Positions 57,292 through 64,000 of a stretch of 64,000 bases of DNA are shown here, piece by piece. Position 1 is the first letter of the stretch, and each line of letters opens with the position of its first letter. Both the position numbers and the translations under genes were made by a program. A model generated the notes under the pieces. It worked only from the letters and a program-made list of their open reading frames with translations, had not been told where the DNA came from and made no database searches. The stretch comes from Bifidobacterium mongoliense DSM 21395 (GTDB lineage: Bacteria > Actinomycetota > Actinomycetes > Actinomycetales > Bifidobacteriaceae). The DNA lies in the NCBI RefSeq assembly GCF_000741285.1, contig NZ_JGZE01000004.1:62001-126000 (forward strand), read 5' to 3'.

Positions 57292-57405
57292 GTTTGCTCT
57301 TCGATAAAGGTGTCATCCGTGTGCGATGTCCCCCACTTCACACCAGCGAAGAGTGGAACTCCGCGCTATTCTGCATCTAACTTTCGGAGTAAGGCCGGGT
57401 GTGGC

Positions 57406-57529
57406 ACGAGTTTGCAAGTTTTGAGAACTTGACAAAGTAGCAAAGTCCGAAATCGTTGAAAAATCGACTGGAATGAGGCAGAAAACGGCCTTGTGTACTT
57501 CGACCAGTTCTCAAAACTTGCAAACTCGT
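57406..57529. repeat. 24-bp perfect inverted repeat at the nuclease gene 3' end
   Basis: Arms at 57406-57429 and 57506-57529 are exact reverse complements (core GTTTGCAAGTTTTGAGAACT) separated by 76 bp, and about 70% symmetry continues inward for another 20 bp. The right arm contains the stop and last codons of the minus-strand gene; the left arm, read on the plus strand, encodes the same terminal residues RVCKF and stop. Confidence 0.9.
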
Positions 57530-58434
57530 TTCGATTGGGCTCGGATTACGGCCCTGAGGGTATCTGTGAAGCGTTCCCAGCCCCTACGGCTGAACACGTC
57601 GGTTGCGGTCAGGGGAATCACGTTCCAGGAGAGCCCCTGTAATCCCGATATTTTTCTGCTGTCCCGTTCGAGGCCCGCTCTCGTTGCGTGAAATTCGATA
57701 CCTTGGTATTCAATGGCGATTCTAAGCCGTGGGTAAGCCATGTCGGCGAACCATCGTTCTCCTGTGATGGGGTGCAGGATTGGGTGGTTGATGACGGGCT
57801 CGGGGAACCTGCTCTGTTGCAGTTTGATCCTCACACGACTTTCCATGGGGGAGTCCGTGCCTCCCCTCGTGCGCCTCAAAGCCCATTTTCCAGTGGTTTT
57901 GCCTTTGAATCGTTGAGGACCTAGAATCAGTGTTTCGAGCATGGCAAGCTTGGGTGCGCGATTACTCCTATGGCGGCTGAGTAAGGAATCGAACATTACG
58001 ACGGACTCAATATGGTCGAGAAATCTCAGCGATTGCAGGCATGCCGTGATCGGGTCAACGATACGGATAGTTCTTTCCCCTAGTTCATACACCGAGGCTT
58101 CGTACGGCAGCGGCCAGCACAGGAAATCCACACCGGTGAGTTTCGATCGGGTGCTGGGATCGGACACGCAGACTTGGATGGGGTAGCGTGTGCCGGCCAT
58201 GTGTCTGAGTTCCGGGAATCCGAGCATGTGCAGCGCCGTGAGCCCGGCAAAGGTGAGCATCTTTCGTGATCGCATCACGGCGGCAATATATGGGTCAACA
58301 TTGATTTCTCTCCCGGGATTGCGCCGGTCGCCGGGGTCGCGGCAGCAGGGGTTATCGGGGTGATCGACAACGTTCCTTGCAAGATGGGCGTCAAGGTATC
58401 TTGGAAACTTCTTCAGTTCGGCGCGTGTATTCAT
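57511..58434 (-). CDS. putative PD-(D/E)XK / DUF559-like nuclease-domain protein
   Basis: 307 residues. The C-terminal 110 show a Vsr/DUF559-like core: a RWFADMAYP strand, IAIEYQGIEFHAT, then a WNVIPLTATDVF strand, matching the D...E-x-Q/K pattern of the PD-(D/E)XK fold. The N-terminal 190 residues resemble the helical front half seen in AbiEi-type proteins, but this is weak. It lies beside tRNA-Gln, and its codon use is less GC-biased than its neighbours, suggesting acquisition. The ATG at 58434 has AGGA immediately upstream. Confidence 0.72.
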   Translation of the reverse strand: MNTRAELKKFPRYLDAHLARNVVDHPDNPCCRDPGDRRNPGREINVDPYIAAVMRSRKMLTFAGLTALHMLGFPELRHMAGTRYPIQVCVSDPSTRSKLTGVDFLCWPLPYEASVYELGERTIRIVDPITACLQSLRFLDHIESVVMFDSLLSRHRSNRAPKLAMLETLILGPQRFKGKTTGKWALRRTRGGTDSPMESRVRIKLQQSRFPEPVINHPILHPITGERWFADMAYPRLRIAIEYQGIEFHATRAGLERDSRKISGLQGLSWNVIPLTATDVFSRRGWERFTDTLRAVIRAQSKRVCKF

Positions 58435-58535
58435 TCCTGGACTCTACGTACTCGTATCGAATGCCTAGTGTCTTGGCGCCGCATGTGGTCGAATGATTCG
58501 ATGCGTGCGAGTCAGACTGGTGTGGCTCGCATACG

Positions 58536-58577
58536 ACTCGGGCCGGGGCCGTAATGATATGCGGCCCCGGCCCGAGT
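58536..58577 (-). terminator. strong stem-loop ending the Zn-independent ribosomal operon
   Basis: A perfect 16-bp stem, ACTCGGGCCGGGGCCG (58536-58551) with CGGCCCCGGCCCGAGT (58562-58577), lies 30 bp past rpmF. No T-run is present. Confidence 0.7.
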
Positions 58578-58606
58578 TGGTTGACTGGGTTTGTGCACAG
58601 TCGCGC

Positions 58607-58774
58607 TCAGAGCTTCACGTAGCCTTTGCGCACGGCTTGAGCGAGTTGTTGCGGGACACGCACGGTCTCGCCTTCGGGCGTGGTCACGGTCGCCAGATCG
58701 ACGGCCTGTGCCTTCCACTGTGATCGTCCGGCGTGGGTGTTCGCCCGTGATGTTCTGGTCTTGGGAAGTGCCAT
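58607..58774 (-). CDS. rpmF: ribosomal protein bL32, Zn-independent form
   Basis: 55 residues beginning ALPKTRTSRANTHAGRSQWKA, the bL32 signature, with no cysteines. The zinc-binding form has a Cys4 motif in the C-terminal half; here it is replaced by VRVPQQLAQAVRKGYVKL, as in the mycobacterial Zn-less form. Its ATG overlaps the bL36 stop (TGATG). Last gene of the Zur-type operon. Confidence 0.93.
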   Translation of the reverse strand: MALPKTRTSRANTHAGRSQWKAQAVDLATVTTPEGETVRVPQQLAQAVRKGYVKL

Positions 58775-58896
58775 CAGCCTTGCCTCGCTTTGAAGTTGGG
58801 GTGTTTTTTGTTCACGACGTACAGGTGGCCGCGTCGGCGGACCACGGTGGATCCGTCCTTGCGCGCCAACGAGCGTATCGATGATTTGACCTTCAT
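58774..58896 (-). CDS. rpmJ: ribosomal protein bL36, Zn-independent form
   Basis: 40 residues ([16 protein letters not shown]..., then [16 protein letters not shown]) matching bL36. The zinc-binding Cys/His set of the standard form is missing. Too short for most gene finders; coupled to rpmF by a one-base overlap. The preceding 200 bp up to bL31 contains GGGTAGACGGGTAG-type short repeats but no gene. Confidence 0.93.
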   Translation of the reverse strand: MKVKSSIRSLARKDGSTVVRRRGHLYVVNKKHPNFKARQG

Positions 58897-59097
58897 CGTC
58901 GTTCCTTACTGTTGTATGAATAACCGGGGATGCGGGGTAGCCGGCGGATGTCGGGTAGACGGGTAGACGGGTAGCCGAATTGCCATATAGCCGGGTATCC
59001 GGAAAACCGAATACCCGAATACCGACAGCACCGGCGAACCGCCGGATGTCGACCAGAGGCAATGCCCCATAGCACGAGCGCCCGCGCCCGTACCCGC

Positions 59098-59364
59098 TCA
59101 GGCCTTGCGGCCCATGCCGTATCGGCGGCGGAATTTCTGGACCTGGCCGGCGGTGTCGATCACGGTGTTCTTGCCGGTGTAGAACGGATGGCTGGCCGAG
59201 GAGACCTCGACGCTGACCAGTGGATAGGTGTCGCCGTCCGTCCAGGTGATGGTCGGCAGTGTGTCGGCCCTCGCCACGAGCGTCGACCTGGTCAGGAATG
59301 CGGATCCGGTCGATTGGTCCTGGAATACGACGTATCCGTAGGCCGGATGTATGCCGTGCTGCAT
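59098..59364 (-). CDS. rpmE: ribosomal protein bL31 type B (Zn-independent)
   Basis: 88 residues beginning QHGIHPAYGYVVFQDQSTGSAF, with SSASHPFYTGKNTVIDTAGQVQKFRRRYG. This is the B type lacking the CxxC zinc motif. AAAGG about nine bases upstream of the ATG. Confidence 0.95.
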   Translation of the reverse strand: MQHGIHPAYGYVVFQDQSTGSAFLTRSTLVARADTLPTITWTDGDTYPLVSVEVSSASHPFYTGKNTVIDTAGQVQKFRRRYGMGRKA

Positions 59365-59434
59365 GATGTGCCTTTCTTGGGTGTTGCGTGCCGTGTGTCT
59401 CGTGGGCATCGGCGGGGAAGTGGTGGGTGCGGCC

Positions 59435-59740
59435 TCACCAGCTCGATTTGGTGACTCCTGGCAGTTCGCCGCGATGGGCCTTGTCGCGCATGGTGATGCG
59501 GGACAGGCCGAATTTGCGCAGATAGGCGCGCGGCCGGCCGTCCGTCGAATCGCGGTTGCGCAGCCGGGTGGGGCTGGCATCGCGCGGCAGGGCGTGCAGC
59601 GCGGCCATGGCCTCGGCCCGTTGTTCGGGGCTGAGGTGGGGGCTGACGCTGTCATGCTTGTATTGGGCGCGGCGCTCGGCGTAACGGGCCACGATCCGTT
59701 CGCGTTGGCGTTGTTTCATGATCTTGCTGGATTTCGCCAT
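59435..59740 (-). CDS. rpsN: ribosomal protein uS14, Zn-independent form
   Basis: 101 residues, long cysteine-free form of uS14: [20 protein letters not shown], then [31 protein letters not shown]. It replaces the short Cys4 form under zinc limitation in other actinobacteria. Confidence 0.96.
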   Translation of the reverse strand: MAKSSKIMKQRQRERIVARYAERRAQYKHDSVSPHLSPEQRAEAMAALHALPRDASPTRLRNRDSTDGRPRAYLRKFGLSRITMRDKAHRGELPGVTKSSW

Positions 59741-59785
59741 GGATGCGATCCTGCTTTCTTGAGATGGTGGGTGTGGGCGGACCGG

Positions 59786-59956
59786 TCAGCGGGTCTCGCG
59801 GAAGGTGACGCGACGACGCAGGACCGGGTCGAACTTGACCAATTCGAGGCGGTCGGGCGTGTTGCGACGGCTTTTCGTGGTCGTGTAGGTCGATCCCGTC
59901 CCTTCGGTGGAGCGCATTGTGATGACGGGCCGGTTCGCGGCTGAACGTGATGCCAT
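59786..59956 (-). CDS. rpmG: ribosomal protein bL33, Zn-independent form
   Basis: 56 residues: [37 protein letters not shown]. This is bL33 with both CxxC pairs absent. AAGGAGAA lies before the ATG at 59956. It begins 180 bp after bL28; that gap has two TAAATGACA repeats but no gene. Confidence 0.95.
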   Translation of the reverse strand: MASRSAANRPVITMRSTEGTGSTYTTTKSRRNTPDRLELVKFDPVLRRRVTFRETR

Positions 59957-60136
59957 GGGTTCTCCTTATATACAACGGCACTGGGTAAATGACATTGAGT
60001 AAATGACACTAGGCAAAGCGGTGCGGTGTGGGTGACGCAACAGAAACTGCACCGGATAAATGAACCGCGGGAACGGCACTCAGTGCATGACGGCGAGCCG
60101 ATATCGCTGAGCGCATTGCGGCGCGACGACTTCGAT

Positions 60137-60370
60137 TCACAGCTCTCCGCGGGCGGCGAGCTCCTGCACGATGGCGTCGATGCCGCGCCGGTCGATGGTC
60201 CTCATCCCTTTGACGCTGACCATGAGCGTGACGTGGCGCTGCAGCGATGGGGCCCAGTACCGCTTGCGGTGGAGGTTGGGCAGGAATCGCCGACGTGTAC
60301 GGATATGTGAATGGGACACGGTGTTGCCGAAGCTCAGATGCGTGCCCAGGATTTGACATGATTTGGACAT
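60137..60370 (-). CDS. rpmB: ribosomal protein bL28, Zn-independent form
   Basis: 77 residues with [25 protein letters not shown]. Only one of the zinc cysteines (MSKSCQ) remains. First gene of the operon and directly downstream of the Zur-like box. The ATG at 60370 gives the family N-terminus; no ribosome binding site is evident, and ATGs at 60382 and 60379 are also in frame. Confidence 0.94.
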   Translation of the reverse strand: MSKSCQILGTHLSFGNTVSHSHIRTRRRFLPNLHRKRYWAPSLQRHVTLMVSVKGMRTIDRRGIDAIVQELAARGEL

Positions 60371-60385
60371 GCATGCCATCATAAC

Positions 60386-60400
60386 TAATGAGAACCATTA
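60386..60400. promoter_or_regulatory. Zur-like box shared by divergent zinc genes
   Basis: TAATGAGAACCATTA is a TAATG-N5-CATTA palindrome resembling actinobacterial Zur operators. On the minus strand GATAAT (60402-60397) and on the plus strand CATTAT (60396-60401) are possible -10 elements overlapping it, so one bound repressor would block both the ribosomal operon and the COG0523-like gene. Confidence 0.75.
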
Positions 60401-60427
60401 TCGCAAATTGAGCTGAAAGGGTGCGTT

Positions 60428-62011
60428 ATGCACGACACCAGTGACTTCCCGTCCACGCAGCGTCCGGAGGATTCGGTCCGGTCCTCAGATGAAGGACGGG
60501 TCGCCGCTCGTCCGGATGCCCGCCGTGTCTATGTCATGACGGGAATGGACGAGGCGGTCATGGCGATGACGGCCCATATGCTCGTGGCCGACGATCCCGC
60601 GGCTCCGGTCGTCTCGTACCGTGTGCGGCGGTATGCGAACGATGCGCCGGTGGCTGAGGGTGCGGCCGGCGAGGGGCTTGGTGTCTTCCGCACCGTCTCC
60701 CGCCGCGACGATGCGTGGTCCGCTGCGCCCGACGATACCGTCGCCGTTCCGTTGGATGGCTGCTGCCTGACGTGCACCGTGAAGCGCGACGTCCTGACCG
60801 TGTTGCAGGGGATGTGCCATGCCGGCGACGCCATCGTCGTGCTGCCCGGCGGCATGGAGGCGGCCCCGGTGGCGAGGTATCTTGATGAGTCGTTCACGAT
60901 GGAGGAGTCCTTCGGAGACGATCCGTATCGTCATGTGGGCGATCGCGCTCCGAGCCGCCGCATGCGGGTGGCCGCCGTCGTCGATGTCGCCCGGACCGAT
61001 GGTCTGCTGGATCGGCTGTTCGACGCCGATTCCTTCGATTGGTCGGGCGACGTCGAGGGGTATGACGACGGGCGTTGCGTCGGTCAGGCGTTCGCCGCTT
61101 TGTTGGGCGAGGCGGATCATGTGCTTCTGCTGCCGGGGGGTGGCGCATCCACGGGCGGTCGGACGGAGTCTCATGCGCGGCCCGAGGTTCGGTCGGCGCG
61201 GGGCGATGAGGTCGCCGAAGTGGTGCGGACGTTGGTGTGCGTCGGCGCGCAGGTGCATGGGGATGCGACGGCCGCCGATCTCGATGGCCTCGATCGGCTG
61301 GCCCAGGACGGTGGCGGGGATACGGGCGATGCGGAGGCCGCGTCGAGCGAGACGGGTCGTCCGGGTGCCGAGGGCATGCCCATGAGCCATGATCACGCCG
61401 CTGCGCATGGCGACGAGTCCGTCGGTGCCGATGCCCATACCGCTGCAGATTGGACGGTTGCCACCCTGGCCCCGGGGGTGGTCGCGATGAGCATCCGGAC
61501 GTCGCGGCCCCTGCACCCCGGCAGATTGTCGGAATTCCTGCAGCGTGAAGCGGCGCCGATGCATATCCGTGGGCGGTTCACCGTCCCGAACAAGCCGTTC
61601 TCCGTATTCGCCTGGGAGGCTGACCCACGGGGGTCGGAGATCGCGGTGGTCGATGAGGCCGATGCCGACGCCTCGAGCCTTGGTGGGTTGGATGACGACG
61701 GTGCATTGCGTGACGGCGGTGTGACGCACGACGGTCTTGCGCATGGTGGTGCGGCGTACGTCGATGCGGCGGCCGACGGCGTGGTTTCGGACCGGCTGGT
61801 AACCGCCGATGCGGGTGAATCATCGGGCACGGAGCTGATGGTCGTGGTGGGCGTGGGGCACGCTCCCAGTACCGCTGGTGCCGGCGAAACCGCCGAGACC
61901 TGGTGTGAGGCCTTGCGGGCTCTGCCGCTCACCGACGCCGAGATGCGCCTGCCCGAGCGGGCGTGGCTGGACCAGCATGACGCCTTCACCACATGGATGA
62001 CGGTGGCGTGA
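60428..62011 (+). CDS. COG0523/CobW-like protein with degenerate GTPase site
   Basis: 527 residues. Putative zinc metallochaperone of the type paired with Zn-independent ribosomal genes in mycobacteria. The expected P-loop is replaced by VYVMTGMDEAVMAM, with no GKT. The family Cys motif survives as GCCLTCTVKRD (about 111-121). A His-rich stretch SHDHAAAHGDESVGADAH lies near 320, and a CobW C-terminal-like segment RPLHPGRLSEFLQREAAPMHIRGRF near 362-386. Acidic low-complexity linkers are abundant. GAAAGG seven bases before the ATG. It is transcribed away from the shared Zur-like box. Confidence 0.8.
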   Translation: MHDTSDFPSTQRPEDSVRSSDEGRVAARPDARRVYVMTGMDEAVMAMTAHMLVADDPAAPVVSYRVRRYANDAPVAEGAAGEGLGVFRTVSRRDDAWSAAPDDTVAVPLDGCCLTCTVKRDVLTVLQGMCHAGDAIVVLPGGMEAAPVARYLDESFTMEESFGDDPYRHVGDRAPSRRMRVAAVVDVARTDGLLDRLFDADSFDWSGDVEGYDDGRCVGQAFAALLGEADHVLLLPGGGASTGGRTESHARPEVRSARGDEVAEVVRTLVCVGAQVHGDATAADLDGLDRLAQDGGGDTGDAEAASSETGRPGAEGMPMSHDHAAAHGDESVGADAHTAADWTVATLAPGVVAMSIRTSRPLHPGRLSEFLQREAAPMHIRGRFTVPNKPFSVFAWEADPRGSEIAVVDEADADASSLGGLDDDGALRDGGVTHDGLAHGGAAYVDAAADGVVSDRLVTADAGESSGTELMVVVGVGHAPSTAGAGETAETWCEALRALPLTDAEMRLPERAWLDQHDAFTTWMTVA

Positions 62012-62130
62012 ACATGGCTTGCGCACGACATGAGCGCGACGTGTGCTGGTCGGTCGCGGAAGGGGAACGGGTTCCGATCTGGAACCGGGCGCCGTGGCGG
62101 GTGAGTGAGAAGTCGGCACTCGTGTTATAC

Positions 62131-62165
62131 TGATAACGGATATCACTATAAAGGTGATATATCAC
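62131..62165. promoter_or_regulatory. overlapping palindromes upstream of znuA
   Basis: Three nested dyads: TGATAACGGATATCA (62131-62145), ATATCAC-N7-GTGATAT (62140-62160) and GTGATATATCAC (62154-62165). TATACT at 62127-62132 could be the -10. The first resembles a Zur/Fur-family operator. Confidence 0.6.
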
Positions 62166-62265
62166 GTGATGGGTGATGCCACGGTCCCGCCGGGACCCGA
62201 TCCGCCCGTCCTCACCACCGCACGTTTCACGGCGTGGCGGGCAATGGAAAAGGAAGCACATAACT

Positions 62266-63189
62266 ATGAGCATGGCATGGATGAAGCGTGCGACTCGTAT
62301 GGTAGCGGTGGTGGCGGCTTCGGCTGCGACCTTCGCGATGGCCGCCTGCGGCGGTTCCGGGAGCTCTTCGAACTCCTCGGCGGACAAGGGCGCCAAGAGC
62401 GTCATCAACGTCGTGGCGAGCATCAACCAGTGGGGTTCCGTGGCTTCGGAGCTGGGAGGCTCCAAGGTGAAGGTGACCTCCATCATGAGCAACACCAACG
62501 TCGAGGCGCATGATTACGAGCCCACGACCGCCGATATCAGCAAGATCTCCGCCGCCGACGTGATCGTCGTCAACGGTGCGGATTACGACCCGTGGGCCTC
62601 CAAGGCCGCCAAGTCGACGAAGGCCACGCTCGTGGATGCCGGCGCGACCGACGGCAAGAAGGCCGGGGACAACCCGCACGTCTGGTTCTCCGCCGATGTG
62701 AGGAAGACGACCGCCGATGCCATCACCAAGGCGTATGAAAAGGCCATGCCCTCCCAGAAGAGCTATTTCGAGACGCAGAACGCCGCTTGGCACGGCAAGG
62801 AAGCCGCTCTCGAGAAGAAGATCTCGGACGCTCGCGGCAAGACGGAGGGCGTGTCCTATGCGGCCACCGAGTCCGTCGCCTGGTACCTCGCCGATGATCT
62901 GGGCATGAAGGATGCCACGCCTCACGGCTATGCCCAGGCTTCGGCGAACGAGAGCGAACCGTCGGCCTCCGACATCCTCGAGTTCACGACCGCGCTGGGC
63001 AAGGGCGGCATCAAGATGCTCGTCTTCAACAGCCAGGAGGCCGATTCGGTCACCAACAAGCTCACCGATGCGGCCAAGAAGTCGAATGTGCCGATCGTGA
63101 ACCTCACCGAGCAGATGCCCAAGCAGTACACCAACCTGCTGGACTGGATGGACGCCTTGACGCAGGACTTCACCAAGGCGCTCGCCTGA
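62266..63189 (+). CDS. znuA: metal ABC transporter substrate-binding lipoprotein (ZnuA-like)
   Basis: 307 residues with a signal peptide ending in a lipobox (MAAC, Cys28). Mature protein of the cluster A-I metal-binding type: NVEAHDYEPTTADISK and NPHVWFSADVRK supply metal histidines, and a conserved glutamate follows in the C-lobe. AAGGAAG precedes the ATG. The neighbouring zinc genes favour zinc over manganese. No permease or ATPase gene follows within the window. Confidence 0.9.
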   Translation: MSMAWMKRATRMVAVVAASAATFAMAACGGSGSSSNSSADKGAKSVINVVASINQWGSVASELGGSKVKVTSIMSNTNVEAHDYEPTTADISKISAADVIVVNGADYDPWASKAAKSTKATLVDAGATDGKKAGDNPHVWFSADVRKTTADAITKAYEKAMPSQKSYFETQNAAWHGKEAALEKKISDARGKTEGVSYAATESVAWYLADDLGMKDATPHGYAQASANESEPSASDILEFTTALGKGGIKMLVFNSQEADSVTNKLTDAAKKSNVPIVNLTEQMPKQYTNLLDWMDALTQDFTKALA

Positions 63190-63198
63190 GCGGTGCAT

Positions 63199-63246
63199 GC
63201 GATGGTCATATGCGATGGTCGTAAGTGATGGTCGAATGTGATATCA
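63199..63246 (+). repeat. four 13-bp tandem repeats
   Basis: GCGATGGTC (63199), GCGATGGTC (63212), GTGATGGTC (63225) and GTGATATCA (63238) recur with a 13-bp period directly after znuA. Confidence 0.8.
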
Positions 63247-63298
63247 ATCGAAGATGGTCGGTAGCGCGTTAATCCTTTCGACCTGAAATGTGGCTATG

Positions 63299-63331
63299 AA
63301 GCGGTCGTGCGGTTATGCCGTACGGCCGCTT
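63299..63331 (+). terminator. terminator after znuA
   Basis: AAGCGGTCGTGCGG (63299-63312) pairs with CCGTACGGCCGCTT (63318-63331) over 14 bp with two wobbles, and a short T-run follows. Confidence 0.75.
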
Positions 63332-63451
63332 TTCGCATGCCGCGCATACGCCCGATTCCCCGGATGGCGGCGTCCGTGATGTCGGGAATGGTTGGCAGAA
63401 TTGCGCAATATGCTCAATCGTGGAGAATCCCCTCGGAAGGCTGATGATACA

Positions 63452-64000
63452 ATGCAGGACCATCGTGACGAGGTCGAACCGGTACAACGGGAGTCCGCGC
63501 CTCGGCAGTCGGATCCACAGGATCCGGATCGCTCGGACGATGCACGCAACGAATCCCGGACCGATGGCGATGTGACGGTCGCCATGCACGAGGGTGAGGA
63601 TCGCGATTCAGCTGCTGGCATAAGCCGTCGGGACGACGGGGACGAGGCCGCCACCCAGGACGCCGACGCTGACGCGTCGACTGCTGCTGTGGATAGCGCA
63701 TCCGAGGGTATCGCCGCCGATGACGGGCACGCCGGGCACGCCGACGCCGACGGGGACTCCGCCCGGTCCCGCGGTGTCGCCGCCCGATTCTCCTCCTGGG
63801 CGTACGCCGTGCTCTTCCTGCTGGTGGATATCGCCGGGGTCGGCATCCTGCAGTGGGGCGTCACGGTCTCCAGTTCCGAGACGGAACTCCCCACGCCCTT
63901 GGTGGGCCTGTGGTCGTTGATCGAGACCCTGCGGCAGGACCACCGGTACGTCTTTCTCCTCAACCTGCTCGTGCTCGGCGCCCTGTATTTGACGCTGATC
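63452..64000 (+). CDS. N-terminal part of a membrane protein, possibly LTA-synthase-like (partial)
   Basis: 183 codons run to the window end. The first 110 residues are acidic, disordered and Asp/Ala-rich. A hydrophobic helix follows (WAYAVLFLLVDIAGVGILQWG), then an outer loop and a second helix starting YVFLLNLLVLGALYL. The arrangement resembles bifidobacterial lipoteichoic-acid-synthase-type sulfatases, but the catalytic part is outside the window. GGAAGG lies 11 bases before the ATG. Confidence 0.6.
   Translation, partial: MQDHRDEVEPVQRESAPRQSDPQDPDRSDDARNESRTDGDVTVAMHEGEDRDSAAGISRRDDGDEAATQDADADASTAAVDSASEGIAADDGHAGHADADGDSARSRGVAARFSSWAYAVLFLLVDIAGVGILQWGVTVSSSETELPTPLVGLWSLIETLRQDHRYVFLLNLLVLGALYLTLI

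Noticed and set aside
58920-59060. CRISPR-like array (repeated GGGTAG/CCGGGTA units)
   Set aside because: Units are short, irregular and without constant-length spacers.

Overview
The window is chromosomal DNA from a high-GC Gram-positive bacterium, almost certainly a Bifidobacterium. The evidence is the gene content: actinobacterial Tad pilus genes with a DUF4244-type pilin, actinobacterial inositol-phosphate synthase, a Zn-independent ribosomal protein operon under a Zur-type palindrome, a MurT/GatD pair, polyphosphate kinase beside a Nudix-phosphatase fusion, and an aspartokinase whose catalytic and ACT parts are separate genes. There is no rRNA, CRISPR array, prophage or insertion sequence. 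Two tRNAs and the SRP RNA are present.

Layout. 1-12.3 kb: cell-wall amidation (murT-gatD), aquaporin, a phasin-like protein with a UbiB-family kinase, a GDPD-like phosphodiesterase, upp, and a minus-strand ppk / Nudix-phosphatase / unknown cluster. 12.3-17.9 kb: a long non-coding stretch with two strongly structured elements, then a seven-gene Tad pilus locus (tadZ, tadA, tadB, tadC, flp, two TadE-like genes) with an 11-G homopolymer directly upstream of the pilin. 18-24.9 kb: dnaX, recR, split aspartokinase, asd, conserved protein. 25-35.8 kb: glycosyltransferase, leuA, class A PBP, ino1, glf, azlCD, hemolysin III. 36-47.2 kb: DsbA/FrnE-like protein, SRP RNA, PAP2 phosphatase, topA-tmk-holB, PEBP-like protein, C69 dipeptidase, fhs. 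47.2-56.7 kb: MIF-like protein, GtrA, MFS transporter, phosphatase, unknowns, a two-gene ABC importer lacking its ATPase, gltX. 56.7-58.5 kb: tRNA-Glu, tRNA-Gln and a putative PD-(D/E)XK nuclease gene with a 24-bp inverted repeat at its 3' end. 58.5-63.2 kb: a zinc-starvation island in which the Zn-independent ribosomal operon (bL28, bL33, uS14, bL31, bL36, bL32) and a COG0523-like gene diverge from one Zur-like box, followed by a zinc/manganese-type substrate-binding lipoprotein with its own palindromes. The window ends inside a membrane protein gene.

The strongest candidate for something undescribed is the 12.57-13.17 kb region before the Tad genes. It holds a promoter-to-terminator unit of about 165 nt with nested long-range pairing, then a branched fold closed by a perfect 12-bp stem. 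With the G11 tract before the pilin gene, this suggests the pilus is controlled by RNA structure and by slippage-type phase variation. That is inference from sequence. The base pairing, terminator and G-tract are directly visible.
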